From UMGS2069 sp900557585 (lineage in GTDB: Bacteria > Bacillota > Clostridia > Christensenellales > UBA1242): a stretch of DNA of 64,000 bases. The translations under genes were made by a program, and so were the position numbers. The notes under the pieces are model-generated. The model saw only the letters and a list, made by a program, of their open reading frames with translations, was not told where the DNA came from and did no database searches. Location of the stretch: positions 37,893 through 101,892 of the forward strand of contig CABSCS010000004.1 in the NCBI GenBank assembly GCA_902476355.1, given 5' to 3'. Numbering within the stretch: the first letter of the stretch is position 1; every line of letters begins with the position of its first letter. This document shows, in pieces, positions 17,164-25,649 of this stretch.

Positions 17164-18048
17164 ATGAAAAACTTCAAACTTAAAGGTTTTCACGACCTTG
17201 AACTCAACTGTTATATTTTCGAGCCAGAGAAAAAAGCAAAAGCATGCATTCAAATTATTCATGGAATGCAAGAGCATGGCTCACGCTATCAAGACTTTGC
17301 AGAATTTCTTTGCAAAAACGGATATGTTGTTTTTGTGAGCGACCTTCGCGGACATGGTAAATCTTTGGTATATGAAAACAAACAAGGCTATGGTGAAGAA
17401 GACATTTTCACTGAAATTTTGGAAGACCAAAAAATCATTTGTGATTATCTTGACAAAACATATCACCTTCCAATTTATGTTTTCAGTCACTCGTTTGGCT
17501 CTTTTGTGACACAAAGATTGATGCAAGTTTGCTTCACTCCAGACAAATTTGTTCTTTGCGGAACTGGTTATGGCGACAAGTTTTTGTTCAAAATGGCAAA
17601 GTCTTTGGCAAACACAATGGTTGCATTTGGGAAAAAAGATGAAAAGGCAAAAACAATTGAAAACATGAGTTTCAAAAGTTATGGCAAAAAGTTCAAAGAC
17701 GGAAACTGGCTCACTCGTGACGAAGAAATGTTCAAAAAATATCAAGAAGACCCATTCTGTGGCGAAAGTTTTCCTGTAAGTTTTTATCAAAGCATGTTCA
17801 AAAACTTTGTCAAACTCAACAAAAACATTGAAAACATTCCAAAAGACACAAAAATCTTTTTGATTGCTGGCGACAAAGACCCTGTTGGAAACTGTGGAAA
17901 AGATGTTACAAACCTTTATAGACTTTATATCAAAAAGGGTAAAAATGCACGCATCAAACTTTATTCAGACGCAAGACACGAACTTTTAAATGAAATAAAC
18001 CGTAAAGAAGTTTATGATGATGTTTTAAATTTCTTCAACGAAAAATAA
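17164..18048 (+). CDS. Alpha/beta hydrolase of the monoacylglycerol lipase type
   Basis: The ATG at 17164 follows AAGGAGAGAAAT and gives 294 residues. The fold is shown by the oxyanion loop IIHGMQEHGSRY near 37 and the SDLRGHGKS motif near 60. The nucleophile elbow is FSHSFGSF (Ser near 112), the acid AGDKDPVGN near 239, and the base DARHELLNE with the His near 273. These are the features of the hydrolase_4/lysophospholipase family that hydrolyses lysolipids or monoacylglycerols in the cytoplasm. No signal peptide is present. A TGCTATACT box lies upstream at 17107. Confidence 0.9.
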   Translation: MKNFKLKGFHDLELNCYIFEPEKKAKACIQIIHGMQEHGSRYQDFAEFLCKNGYVVFVSDLRGHGKSLVYENKQGYGEEDIFTEILEDQKIICDYLDKTYHLPIYVFSHSFGSFVTQRLMQVCFTPDKFVLCGTGYGDKFLFKMAKSLANTMVAFGKKDEKAKTIENMSFKSYGKKFKDGNWLTRDEEMFKKYQEDPFCGESFPVSFYQSMFKNFVKLNKNIENIPKDTKIFLIAGDKDPVGNCGKDVTNLYRLYIKKGKNARIKLYSDARHELLNEINRKEVYDDVLNFFNEK

Positions 18049-18054
18049 ACAAAG

Positions 18055-18080
18055 AAAAAAGAGCAGGTAAACTGCTCTTT
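18055..18080. terminator. Bidirectional terminator
   Basis: Stem AAAAGAGCAG / CTGCTCTTTT with loop GTAAA, between two convergent genes and flanked by A and T tracts. Confidence 0.85.
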
Positions 18081-18090
18081 TATTTTGCCT

Positions 18091-18789
18091 TTATCCAAGT
18101 TGGAAGAAAAGGTATGCAACAACCATAAGTTCTCCGATATAATAAAGAATGTGGTTGATGATGCAAAGCACTTTGCTGTTTTGTTTTCCGCCAAAATACA
18201 TAAGGCTGAGAACAAGGTCACTTACAAGAACAAGCAAAACGCCAACTGCAAAAATTGCAAATCCTGGAACATAGAAACTTATGAACAAACTCAAAATTCC
18301 TGCCATTGCAACAAGGGTTGAATAGACAACTGTTTGAACTTTGTATCCTTTAAAATCAAGTTTAAGTGGCTTTGCAAGCAGAAGCACAACAACAGCGAAG
18401 AGAAGTGCAATTGCAAATGAACCAACGCATGCAAGAACAAAATTTTTAAGACCATTCCAAATTAAAATTGTTGCAACAATATACATTGCTGAACTACAAG
18501 AAAAACTTATCATTCCTGTGTTGAGATAGGGTTTCACTTGTTCTGGATATGCAACTTTAAGGTCAAGAACAATGTCTCCAAAAAGAGCAAGAATCAGACC
18601 GAAAACAATAAACATGTTTGCAAGTGAAAGACCAATTTTATATGTTGCATAGATTCCTGCAAAAACAAAAATAATCGAAGCAATAGATTTTAAAGCAAGT
18701 GCAAGAGGTCCTGCACCTTTTGTGCATCTTACAAACAAAAATGCACCAACCATTATCATACAAACGGTTGCAAAAATAGCAAATTCCAT
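18091..18789 (-). CDS. YhhN/TMEM86-family membrane protein
   Basis: The 232-aa protein has about eight hydrophobic segments covering almost all of it. It shows the family's polar motifs FGDIVLDL near 70, LVSDLVLSL near 191 and NHILYYIGEL near 211, whose Asp, His and Asn residues are the conserved set. Eukaryotic TMEM86 members are lysoplasmalogenases, hydrolysing the vinyl ether of lysoplasmalogens; clostridial membranes do contain plasmalogens, so the activity is plausible here. ATG 18789 has AGGAG at 6 nt. The ATG at 18795 overlaps that site and is less likely. Confidence 0.88.
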   Translation of the reverse strand: MEFAIFATVCMIMVGAFLFVRCTKGAGPLALALKSIASIIFVFAGIYATYKIGLSLANMFIVFGLILALFGDIVLDLKVAYPEQVKPYLNTGMISFSCSSAMYIVATILIWNGLKNFVLACVGSFAIALLFAVVVLLLAKPLKLDFKGYKVQTVVYSTLVAMAGILSLFISFYVPGFAIFAVGVLLVLVSDLVLSLMYFGGKQNSKVLCIINHILYYIGELMVVAYLFFQLG

Positions 18790-19034
18790 AGGCATCTCCT
18801 TATATTTCTTTAATGATATAATTTTTCAAAAACATTTGTCAAACTAAAATGCATAATCATGCCAAAATATGAATATAATCTTATTGATGGCAAAATACAA
18901 AAACAAATGTTACTGTCAAAAACCATTACGCAATTTATTGTTTTAAATTATCTTCATCATTGTTTAGATTTTTTAAAAAAATAATCTGTTTCATGGCACT
19001 TGCTGTTTCATAAAATATTTTTTAAAAGAAAGTG

Positions 19035-19063
19035 TTGACAAATGTGCGTTTTGGTTGTATTAT
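19035..19063 (+). promoter_or_regulatory. Sigma-A-type promoter of tRNA-fMet
   Basis: TTGACA (19035-19040), 17-bp spacer, TATTAT (19058-19063). The expected transcript start is near 19070, 22 nt before the tRNA. Confidence 0.85.
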
Positions 19064-19091
19064 ATAAACGCTTTACGAAATAAAGCCATAT

Positions 19092-19168
19092 CGCGGGATA
19101 GAGCAGTCCGGAAGCTCGTTGGGCTCATAACCCAAAGGTCGTAGGTTCAAATCCTACTCCCGCAACCA
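19092..19168 (+). tRNA. Initiator tRNA-fMet(CAT)
   Basis: Complete cloverleaf with the initiator hallmarks. The acceptor 5' strand CGCGGGA faces TCCCGCA, leaving the C1-A72 mismatch. The anticodon stem carries three G-C pairs (GGG / CCC) around CTCATAA, the T-loop is TTCAAAT, and CCA is encoded. Confidence 0.97.
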
Positions 19169-19233
19169 TAACAAAAAAAAGAACCAATTTTATTGGTTCT
19201 TTTTTTGTTTAAGTTCGGGGTTGGATTTGAACC
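19162..19233 (+). repeat. Direct repeat copy 1: tRNA-fMet 3' end plus terminator
   Basis: Starts in the tRNA acceptor (GCAACCATAACA) and includes the terminator stem AAAGAACCAAT / ATTGGTTCTTT at about 19178-19203. It ends in AAGTTCGGGGTTGGATTTGAAC. The whole unit recurs about 200 bp downstream with few changes. Confidence 0.75.
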
Positions 19234-19364
19234 GATGAAAGATTGATGGGGGCCCCCGCAAAAGTTTTCGAAGAAAAGTTTTGTGGGGAAAGGAGAAAGG
19301 CATGCCAAAGATGAAGATTTTGGCAAAACCTTGCCAAAACGAATAAAGGGGTATGGCTTTCGAC

Positions 19365-19438
19365 GCAACCATAACACAAAAAAGAGAACCAATTTTATTG
19401 GTTCTCTTTTTGTTTAAGTTCGGGGTCGGATTTGAACT
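19365..19438 (+). repeat. Direct repeat copy 2 of the tRNA-fMet 3' end and terminator
   Basis: GCAACCATAACACAAAAAAG, then a second terminator (AGAGAACCAAT / ATTGGTTCTCT), then AAGTTCGGGGTCGGATTTGAAC, in the order of copy 1. Between the copies lie about 130 bp without a gene. Such a repeat of a tRNA 3' end suggests past integration and loss of an element, or a local duplication. Confidence 0.75.
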
Positions 19439-19813
19439 GTGTGGTGATTTTTGTTTTTCATATAAAAAAGAGAATTGTGGATAATTCTCTTTTAAATTGC
19501 AGTTTGTCAATAGCGCGGGGTTGATGAAACATGGTTGTTTTTACATGTGCAAGTTGCACAATTTTTGTGCAAAATGTACAAAGCGAATTTTTTGCGTTTT
19601 GTGTGAAATTTTTGCGCGTTTGTTTTTGAATTTTTTTTAATTGGATTTGTTTTTGTTTGAAAAATCAGAAAAAACAAAGCATTGAAAGAGTTGTTTTGTC
19701 TATAAATGTTGATTACTTTTTATTGATTTTGTTTATAATTTGGTCATAAATCATTGTAATTTTTCAATTTATAATATATAATTGAATTATCAATTTATAG
19801 GAAGGTGTTATTT
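19439..19813. other. Gene-free stretch upstream of the CvpA-domain gene
   Basis: Apart from the operator pair at 19546-19580 I see no gene. Near the right end, AT-rich boxes (TATAATATATAAT around 19769-19781) and two copies of TCAATTTATA precede the ribosome site GGAAGGTG, so the promoter of the next gene is probably here. Confidence 0.5.
19546..19580. promoter_or_regulatory. Operator pair of the same 15-bp type as at 12.2-12.55 kb
   Basis: TGTGCAAGTTGCACA at 19546-19560 and TGTGCAAAATGTACA at 19566-19580 fit the 6-3-6 inverted pattern of the 12208-12552 array. Their starts are 20 bp apart, the same phase as the first two sites of that array. They lie 234 bp upstream of the CvpA-domain gene. 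Confidence 0.75.
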
Positions 19814-22111
19814 ATGAACGCAAGTTTAATCCCTACCATAGTGCTCAGCCTTTTCTTGGTTTGCATTATTTTGGGCTTCTTGTTTGGTTGGTTCCGTGGC
19901 TTTTCTAAATCGCTTGTAAGATTTATTATTCTTTTAGCGGTTACTGTTTTGGCTTTCTTTGTGGTTCCATCAATCACCAAAGCCGTTTTAAAAATGGATA
20001 TTTCAAAGTGGAATATCAATATTGATGGGGTTCAAGTTATCACACTTGGAGACCTTATCATTGACATGCTTGAAAAAATTCCTGTTGTTCAGGAGCTTAT
20101 CGAGTCGAGCCCAACATTTGAAGAGGTGATTACTCTTGCACCACAAATGATTGCAAATGTTGTTTTGTTCATTGCATTCTTCTTCATTTTTAAATGGGTT
20201 TCAATGGTTATCTATTGGATTATTGCCGGAGTCTTCTTCTCAAAAAAGAAAATGGGAGACAAAGACCGTCACAAATTTATTGGTGCGGTGATTGGAACTG
20301 TTCAAGGTTTCATGATTGCAATTGTTTTGATGGTTCCAATTTTTGGAATGGTTGAAACAACAAGACCGGTTATGCAAGCAATCCAAGCAGAACAACAAGC
20401 AAATGCTTCTTCTGGAAGCGAAGAAACTCCTTCTGGATTTGTATATAATGTTGATGGCGAGGGTTCTGGAACCGAAGCGGGTGGCGAAGAGGCAAACGAA
20501 CCAAAAGCCCCAACTCTTGGTGAAGTTTCAGATGAATCAATGAAATATATTAACGCTTTTGACAACACTTGGCTTGTAAAAGTGCTCAAGGCTGTGAAAA
20601 TTTCAGACATGTCTGTTGCAATGTTCGACTCTCTCACAACTGTAAAAGACAGAGACCTTGAAATTCAACTTCGCAAAGAAATGAAAATTGTTGCCGATGC
20701 ATATCCTGGACTTTCAGGACTTATTGGTGGTGATGCCAACCTTGAAGACGCAAACACCTATGACAGTTTGAAATCTGCTTTTGACAAACTTTATGAATCA
20801 CCAGTTCTTTCTGGAATTGTTTCAGAAATTGTTCCAGCGGCTGCAAGCCGTTGGAGCGACCCAACTGTTGCCGAAGAAAACAGAGTGTTCTGCGGAATTC
20901 CAAAACCAAAATTTCAAGACGCAAGCACAAACCGCGTGTTCGATGCACTTCTTCTTAACCTTTCAACACAAACCGACAAAGATGAAATCAAAAAAGATGT
21001 TGACACATCTATCGACGTTATGAAACTTTGCTGTTCATCTGGAATTGTTACAGCCGTTAAACACAATGGCGACATTATGGAAGTTCTTCTTCGTGAAAAC
21101 AACCAAAACCTTGTTTCAGACATTATTGATTTGTCGCTCAAAAGCAAAACTCTTGGAGATTGCTTGCCAGACATTATCAACATGGCAATGAATCAACTTT
21201 ATAAAGCACTTGCCATTACCGATGCCCCAGAAATTACATTAAAGAGCAACGAAGTGAACTGGGAAACCGAAAAAGTTCTTCTTCAAAATGTGTTCAACAA
21301 TGTTTTGAAACTTTATGACGGAATCAAGAAGGGAACCGATGCGGGAAAAGACGCACTTGACAGCATTGACTTTGCATCACTTGGAAGAGCATTTGACGGA
21401 CTTCGCTTGTCACAACTTTTGTCTGCTGGTTCACTTTCAATTATGACCAAACTTATGGATTCAGATTTCATTGTTGGTGCCGACGCTTCTGTTCTTGCAA
21501 CATTCAAAGATAAAATGACTGCGGTTTGGACAGATTCAACCGTAAAAATGGAAGACACATTTGTTGCAATTCAAAACGCACTTGTTCTTGCAAAAAACCT
21601 TAAAAATGCTTCAACCGAAATTACACCAGAGAACATTGGTAACATTGTAAATGGTCTTAAAGAAAACGAAACTTTGAAAGACACCGTAAATGAACTTCTT
21701 AACAACGAAGAGACAATGAAAAATCTTGGCCTTGACCAAACAACTGCTGGCGTTGTTAAAGAGACAATTTCTTCTGTTATAAACTATGAATATAAAGAAG
21801 GCGAGGACATTCAAAAAGATATCGACGCAATTTCAGAAGTTTATAATGTTGCAAACAAAGTTATGTCCGCTGGTGTAGATTCACAAGTTAAGCTTGACAC
21901 AACTGAAACTAACAAACTTGTCGAAAAGATTGCTGAATCAACAGTTATCAAAGACAACCTTACAAAAGCAGGCAGCAAAGTTGGAAACCTTGATTATAGC
22001 AAACTTTCTAATGAATCAAAAACCAACATTGCACAATCAATCAATGACAACCAAACTCTTTCAACAGAAGAGAAAAATGCTCTCAAAGCATTGTTTGGTA
22101 TTGGTGCTTAA
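19814..22111 (+). CDS. CvpA-domain membrane protein with a very long C-terminal domain
   Basis: The ATG at 19814 follows GGAAGGTG and gives 765 residues. The first ~190 match the CvpA family: several membrane helices with the FGWFRGFSKSLVRF loop near residue 24 and HKFIGAVIGTVQGFMIAIVL near 155. CvpA proteins are normally about 160-200 aa. Here a low-complexity Gly/Glu/Ser linker (residues 195-235) leads to about 530 residues of mainly helical sequence with no recognised domain, probably outside the membrane. The CvpA part suggests a channel or secretion-linked role; the rest is unassigned. A terminator follows directly. Confidence 0.8.
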   Translation: MNASLIPTIVLSLFLVCIILGFLFGWFRGFSKSLVRFIILLAVTVLAFFVVPSITKAVLKMDISKWNINIDGVQVITLGDLIIDMLEKIPVVQELIESSPTFEEVITLAPQMIANVVLFIAFFFIFKWVSMVIYWIIAGVFFSKKKMGDKDRHKFIGAVIGTVQGFMIAIVLMVPIFGMVETTRPVMQAIQAEQQANASSGSEETPSGFVYNVDGEGSGTEAGGEEANEPKAPTLGEVSDESMKYINAFDNTWLVKVLKAVKISDMSVAMFDSLTTVKDRDLEIQLRKEMKIVADAYPGLSGLIGGDANLEDANTYDSLKSAFDKLYESPVLSGIVSEIVPAAASRWSDPTVAEENRVFCGIPKPKFQDASTNRVFDALLLNLSTQTDKDEIKKDVDTSIDVMKLCCSSGIVTAVKHNGDIMEVLLRENNQNLVSDIIDLSLKSKTLGDCLPDIINMAMNQLYKALAITDAPEITLKSNEVNWETEKVLLQNVFNNVLKLYDGIKKGTDAGKDALDSIDFASLGRAFDGLRLSQLLSAGSLSIMTKLMDSDFIVGADASVLATFKDKMTAVWTDSTVKMEDTFVAIQNALVLAKNLKNASTEITPENIGNIVNGLKENETLKDTVNELLNNEETMKNLGLDQTTAGVVKETISSVINYEYKEGEDIQKDIDAISEVYNVANKVMSAGVDSQVKLDTTETNKLVEKIAESTVIKDNLTKAGSKVGNLDYSKLSNESKTNIAQSINDNQTLSTEEKNALKALFGIGA

Positions 22112-22117
22112 TAAATA

Positions 22118-22150
22118 AAAAATATGCAGAAATTTCTGCATATTTTTTTT
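22118..22150 (+). terminator. Terminator after the CvpA-domain gene
   Basis: Near-perfect palindrome AAATATGCAGAAATTTCTGCATATTT followed by more T. Confidence 0.85.
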
Positions 22151-22362
22151 ATGCTTATTTTTAAAATTGCTTAAAGGAAAAATCAAAAAACAAATAGAGC
22201 CGATGTGAATTATCTTTATGATTGGTTTAATAAAAGGTGCAGTCTTGGCAGTGGATTTTATTGCTGAATATCATATCAAATAAATTGTATAAAAATGAAA
22301 ATTGCTATTGAAAAAAGCGTGAGGATAGGATATAATGATTACACATTTTTACGGAGAAAGAT

Positions 22363-23034
22363 ATGAGAGAAAAATTTTATGTGTTTCTTGATATTGACGG
22401 AACACTTTGGGACATGAAAGACCTTCACAAAAGAAACAAGGTTGTTGTTGAACTTAATCCAGAAAGCATTCAGGCAGTTTATGCATTGATGGATAGTTTG
22501 GAGCAAAAATATAATGCCGAACTTGTTATCACATCGCGCAGAAGAACCGATTGGTGTGAATGTTTGCGTTTCTTGCAACAAGAAGGGTTTGATATTTTTA
22601 AATATGATTTGCACAGAACTCATCTTACAAATTGGAAAAAGCCTCGCGGGGTTAAAATTGCTGAATATATGTATAACGACCGCATTGGAAATTCTGGCTA
22701 CGAACCAAAACTCTTTTCAAGGCTTTTTGAAAAGCACATGGCAAAAAAAGAAAACCAAAAGATGAAAAACAATTTTGTTGTTATTGATGACGACATGGCC
22801 CCACTTAAAGATTATATTTTGCCAGAAAACATTATCCAAACAAGCAGAGAAAGAAGATCTCTTGACATGGAAATGGTTGAAGAATTTTTGCGTTCAAAAG
22901 GACTTGAAAATGTGAATAAAGGTCAACATATTTTGCAGAGGAAAGAAGAAAAGCAAATTGTTGAAACAAGAAAACCAGACAAAATCAAACAACCGGCTTC
23001 ATCTTTGGAAGAAAGCGAACTTGGAGAAGAATAA
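22363..23034 (+). CDS. HAD-superfamily protein, HAD_SAK_2-like
   Basis: The 223-aa product shows HAD motif I FLDIDGTLW (Asp nucleophile near residue 10), motif II VITSRRR near residue 55, and motif IV VVIDDDM near 140. The short form, the W-C-E-C after motif II and the ending NIIQTSRER fit HAD domains known from Swiss-army-knife RNA-repair proteins and their stand-alone relatives; this fit is from memory. The last ~60 residues are charged and probably disordered. CGGAGAAAGAT precedes the start and TATAAT lies at 22331. Substrate unknown. Confidence 0.8.
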   Translation: MREKFYVFLDIDGTLWDMKDLHKRNKVVVELNPESIQAVYALMDSLEQKYNAELVITSRRRTDWCECLRFLQQEGFDIFKYDLHRTHLTNWKKPRGVKIAEYMYNDRIGNSGYEPKLFSRLFEKHMAKKENQKMKNNFVVIDDDMAPLKDYILPENIIQTSRERRSLDMEMVEEFLRSKGLENVNKGQHILQRKEEKQIVETRKPDKIKQPASSLEESELGEE

Positions 23035-23038
23035 AAAG

Positions 23039-23054
23039 ACCCACTTTTGTGGGT
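23039..23054 (+). terminator. Terminator after the HAD gene
   Basis: Stem ACCCAC / GTGGGT with loop TTTT, then TTTTCTTTTG. Confidence 0.85.
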
Positions 23055-23159
23055 TTTTCTTTTGCATTTTTTCTGCCTTTTTAATGCAATATTGGGGGTT
23101 GAAAAAAGGTGACAGGTGTGATATAATAAAGTTACAATTAAATATAAGGATGGTTGAAT

Positions 23160-24557
23160 ATGGATTCACAAGAAATTTTATTGTCTGAACTTTCAGACGG
23201 AGTGAAAGGTTTGAACCTTTATTTGAACAGTGACGACTCGGGAGAATGGAATCTTCGCAGAGTTAAAAAATTCATTAAAAGTTCAGATTTTGCAAAGCGC
23301 GATTTTGTGCTTAAACGCAAACTTTATATCATGTTTGACCCAAGTCAAAGAGTTTCTTCTGATGTTCTTAAAAAACAAGTTGACCTTTATGTTGACCTTT
23401 TGAATGAAGGGTTTGATGTTGCGAGCGCTTTCCCAGAGTTTGCAGGCTTTATTGAAAACATGTTCAAAACCGACATAAACAAACTCAGTAACGACAAACT
23501 TTTTGCAATGCTCCATGCAATGGACAGACTTAAAAATGAGTGCACAACCGATGTTATAGATGAGTTTGAAACAAAAATTCCACTTCTTTACGCTCAAAAT
23601 ATTGATGACATGACCAATCGTCGTTTGAGCATTTTGATAAACTATATCAAAGATATGGAGTTTGACAACCTTACAATGGAGCAACAAGGCTTTGTGATTG
23701 ACCTTTTCAATCGATGTGCTGTTAAAACCGAAACAAGTGACAACAACCGAAATAAACTTTCAACTTCTGATTGGTTCAAAGACAATGTTTCGAACTATTA
23801 TAGCCAATTCAACAAAGCATTTTTCAATGTTGGATTCTATGAGAATTCACTTCTTGACGAGCCAACAAAAAAAATTCGTTTTAAATATCTTGTGAAATAT
23901 GCAAACTTGCAGAATGCTTTCATAAAACAAATGGAAAATGAGGCGGGTTATTACAGAACAACTGTTGCAAGACATCTTTATCGCAGTTCATCGGACAAGG
24001 TTTATGAAACCGCAAGAAACTGTGCAAGAAATCTCGAAATTCCAACATTTCCAGAATATGACGAATCGTCTTCGTCTTTCAAATATTATTATCTTCGTGA
24101 ACCACGCGAATATAAAACCAGCGTAACATCAAAAATGCTTGGAATGTTCCGCTCAATGGTTCGCTATAAATTGTCAGAAGCAAGTTGGACAGGCGACATA
24201 AAGTTGTCTGCTCAAAAACTTTCAGAGTTTGTTTGCACAAACAAAATGAATCATGATGTGATGAAAATCATGGCAGAAAATCAACGTGATGAAGATTTTG
24301 TTCATGGCTACAAGCAACTTGGCGCATGGCTTGTTTCGCTTGTTCACCTTGATGAACTTTCAAGAACTCCGGTTTCTGATTTGATCCCTCCACTGGACAA
24401 AAAATTCTTACAAAGACCTCAAATGCAAAAAGAACCAGAAAAGCAAACAAGTCCACTTGAAACAACTGTTTTAAAAAAGGTTGAAACAGGTTTTTATGTG
24501 AAAGAAAAACAAGGCCAACAACAACTTTCATTTTTTCAACCAGGCGAAGAAGAATAA
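23160..24557 (+). CDS. Unknown 465-aa protein ending in a sliding-clamp-like motif
   Basis: I do not recognise this protein. It is helical and hydrophilic throughout, with no membrane segment or nucleotide-binding motif. Residues 30-200 contain repeated Leu-rich helices (KKQVDLYVDLLNEGFDV, NDKLFAMLHAMDRLKNE, NRRLSILINYIKDME). The C-terminal ~60 residues are a Pro/Glu/Lys/Gln linker ending GQQQLSFFQPGEEE. QLSFF matches the consensus QL(S/D)LF of beta-clamp binding peptides. ATG 23160 has AAGGATGG upstream, and a TGATATAAT box lies at 23118-23126. It is monocistronic with its own terminator. Confidence 0.75.
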   Translation: MDSQEILLSELSDGVKGLNLYLNSDDSGEWNLRRVKKFIKSSDFAKRDFVLKRKLYIMFDPSQRVSSDVLKKQVDLYVDLLNEGFDVASAFPEFAGFIENMFKTDINKLSNDKLFAMLHAMDRLKNECTTDVIDEFETKIPLLYAQNIDDMTNRRLSILINYIKDMEFDNLTMEQQGFVIDLFNRCAVKTETSDNNRNKLSTSDWFKDNVSNYYSQFNKAFFNVGFYENSLLDEPTKKIRFKYLVKYANLQNAFIKQMENEAGYYRTTVARHLYRSSSDKVYETARNCARNLEIPTFPEYDESSSSFKYYYLREPREYKTSVTSKMLGMFRSMVRYKLSEASWTGDIKLSAQKLSEFVCTNKMNHDVMKIMAENQRDEDFVHGYKQLGAWLVSLVHLDELSRTPVSDLIPPLDKKFLQRPQMQKEPEKQTSPLETTVLKKVETGFYVKEKQGQQQLSFFQPGEEE

Positions 24558-24562
24558 TTATA

Positions 24563-24590
24563 AACCACCAAATATTTGGTGGTTTTTTAT
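24563..24590 (+). terminator. Terminator
   Basis: Stem AACCACCAAA / TTTGGTGGTT with a 2-nt centre, then TTTT. Confidence 0.85.
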
Positions 24591-24719
24591 TGCAAGATAA
24601 AGTTTTTGCACTTTTTGTGAATGTTTAAGTGCATGACAAATAAATTTGGCTTAAAATTGCAATTTAGGGCTTAAAACTGTGAAAAATAAGTGAAATTTTA
24701 GTGCAAATTTTGAAAGTTG

Positions 24720-24728
24720 TGTTATAAT
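24720..24728 (+). promoter_or_regulatory. Extended -10 promoter of a leaderless gene
   Basis: TGTTATAAT ends 6 nt before the ATG at 24735 and there is no Shine-Dalgarno sequence. Transcription would start at or next to the A of the start codon. Confidence 0.65.
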
Positions 24729-24734
24729 GAAAAC

Positions 24735-25649
24735 ATGAAAGAAGTTGAATTTAAACATCATGTTGAACTTGTGAATAATTCAAAAGAAAAAGATTTGTTC
24801 GAAAAACATAAAGATTATATCCTTGAAGTTGTAAACGAATTTTTATCTAGTTTTGATTTTTCTGCAAATTTGACAATCAGAGTTGAAGACGTTTCAAATG
24901 ATGCAGAGTTTGTGAACGGAGAAGTTTCAGATGCTTTTTCTGGTGTGACAAAATATGGTCATTTTATTGGGCTTTCAAGCATGCTTCTTCGTTTAGCCGA
25001 ACATGACCAAGGGCTTCGACTTTGCTCGGCACTTTTTCATGAACTTGCGCATGTTTATGACCACCATCACATTTTGAAAAGTCCATATTGCAAGTTCAAT
25101 CCAATGAAACTTTCACATGAAACTGTTGATGACTTGGTTTTTGCTTGTGGCTATCATTTTTGGACAGAGTTTTTTGCGTATTATAAAACATATTGGCTGT
25201 TTGAAGAAAGCAGAGAGCAATATCCAACTTTTTTAAAAATTGTAAATGCTTATAAAAGTTTGAAAGAAAGGCACGCTGAAATTGATAAGTATATTTGGAC
25301 AGACCGTAAACGTGTTGCAAGAAAATGCGCGGGGTTCATAGGCGATGTTGAAGCGTTTATTTATGCTCTTTCAAAGTATATGGCGGGCAATGCAAACAAA
25401 CGTAAAAGTTATCAATATTGCGACAAAACCAAAAACATGAAAGAGTTTGGCGAAGTTGAAACAATTGTGCAAAGGCTATATGCAAAGATTGCTCCAATTT
25501 TCACGAATACCTATGGCAGAGGCATGACAAACAAGATTGGTTGGCTTGGAAACAGCATTATTGTGAATGTTTATAAAAAATTCAATATTTGTCCTGTGCA
25601 AGGAAAGAAAAGAGCACACTATGCTTTGTATTCGGGAGAGGAAGAATGA
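24735..25649 (+). CDS. HExxH metallopeptidase-like protein
   Basis: The 304-aa protein carries FHELAHVYDHHH near residue 101, the HExxH signature of zinc peptidases, in the middle of a helical domain. Candidate third ligands are the Glu/Asp residues of WTEFFAYYKTYW near residue 145. No signal peptide or membrane helix is seen, so it acts in the cytoplasm. No ribosome site precedes the ATG, which sits directly after a TGTTATAAT box. The stop overlaps the start of dtd in ATGA, so the two are translationally coupled. Substrate unknown. Confidence 0.8.
   Translation: MKEVEFKHHVELVNNSKEKDLFEKHKDYILEVVNEFLSSFDFSANLTIRVEDVSNDAEFVNGEVSDAFSGVTKYGHFIGLSSMLLRLAEHDQGLRLCSALFHELAHVYDHHHILKSPYCKFNPMKLSHETVDDLVFACGYHFWTEFFAYYKTYWLFEESREQYPTFLKIVNAYKSLKERHAEIDKYIWTDRKRVARKCAGFIGDVEAFIYALSKYMAGNANKRKSYQYCDKTKNMKEFGEVETIVQRLYAKIAPIFTNTYGRGMTNKIGWLGNSIIVNVYKKFNICPVQGKKRAHYALYSGEEE

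Noticed and set aside
19147..19510. Two overlapping minus-strand open frames with a repeated peptide ending in NLNKKRTNKIGS
   Set aside because: They arise because the tRNA-fMet terminator and its flank are duplicated; they cross terminators and have no start signals.
23092..23108. Possible tracrRNA anti-repeat GGGGGTTGAAAA
   Set aside because: It pairs with the repeat 5' end only by many G-U pairs. The sequence before it does not continue the match, and it lies in the promoter region of an unrelated gene.
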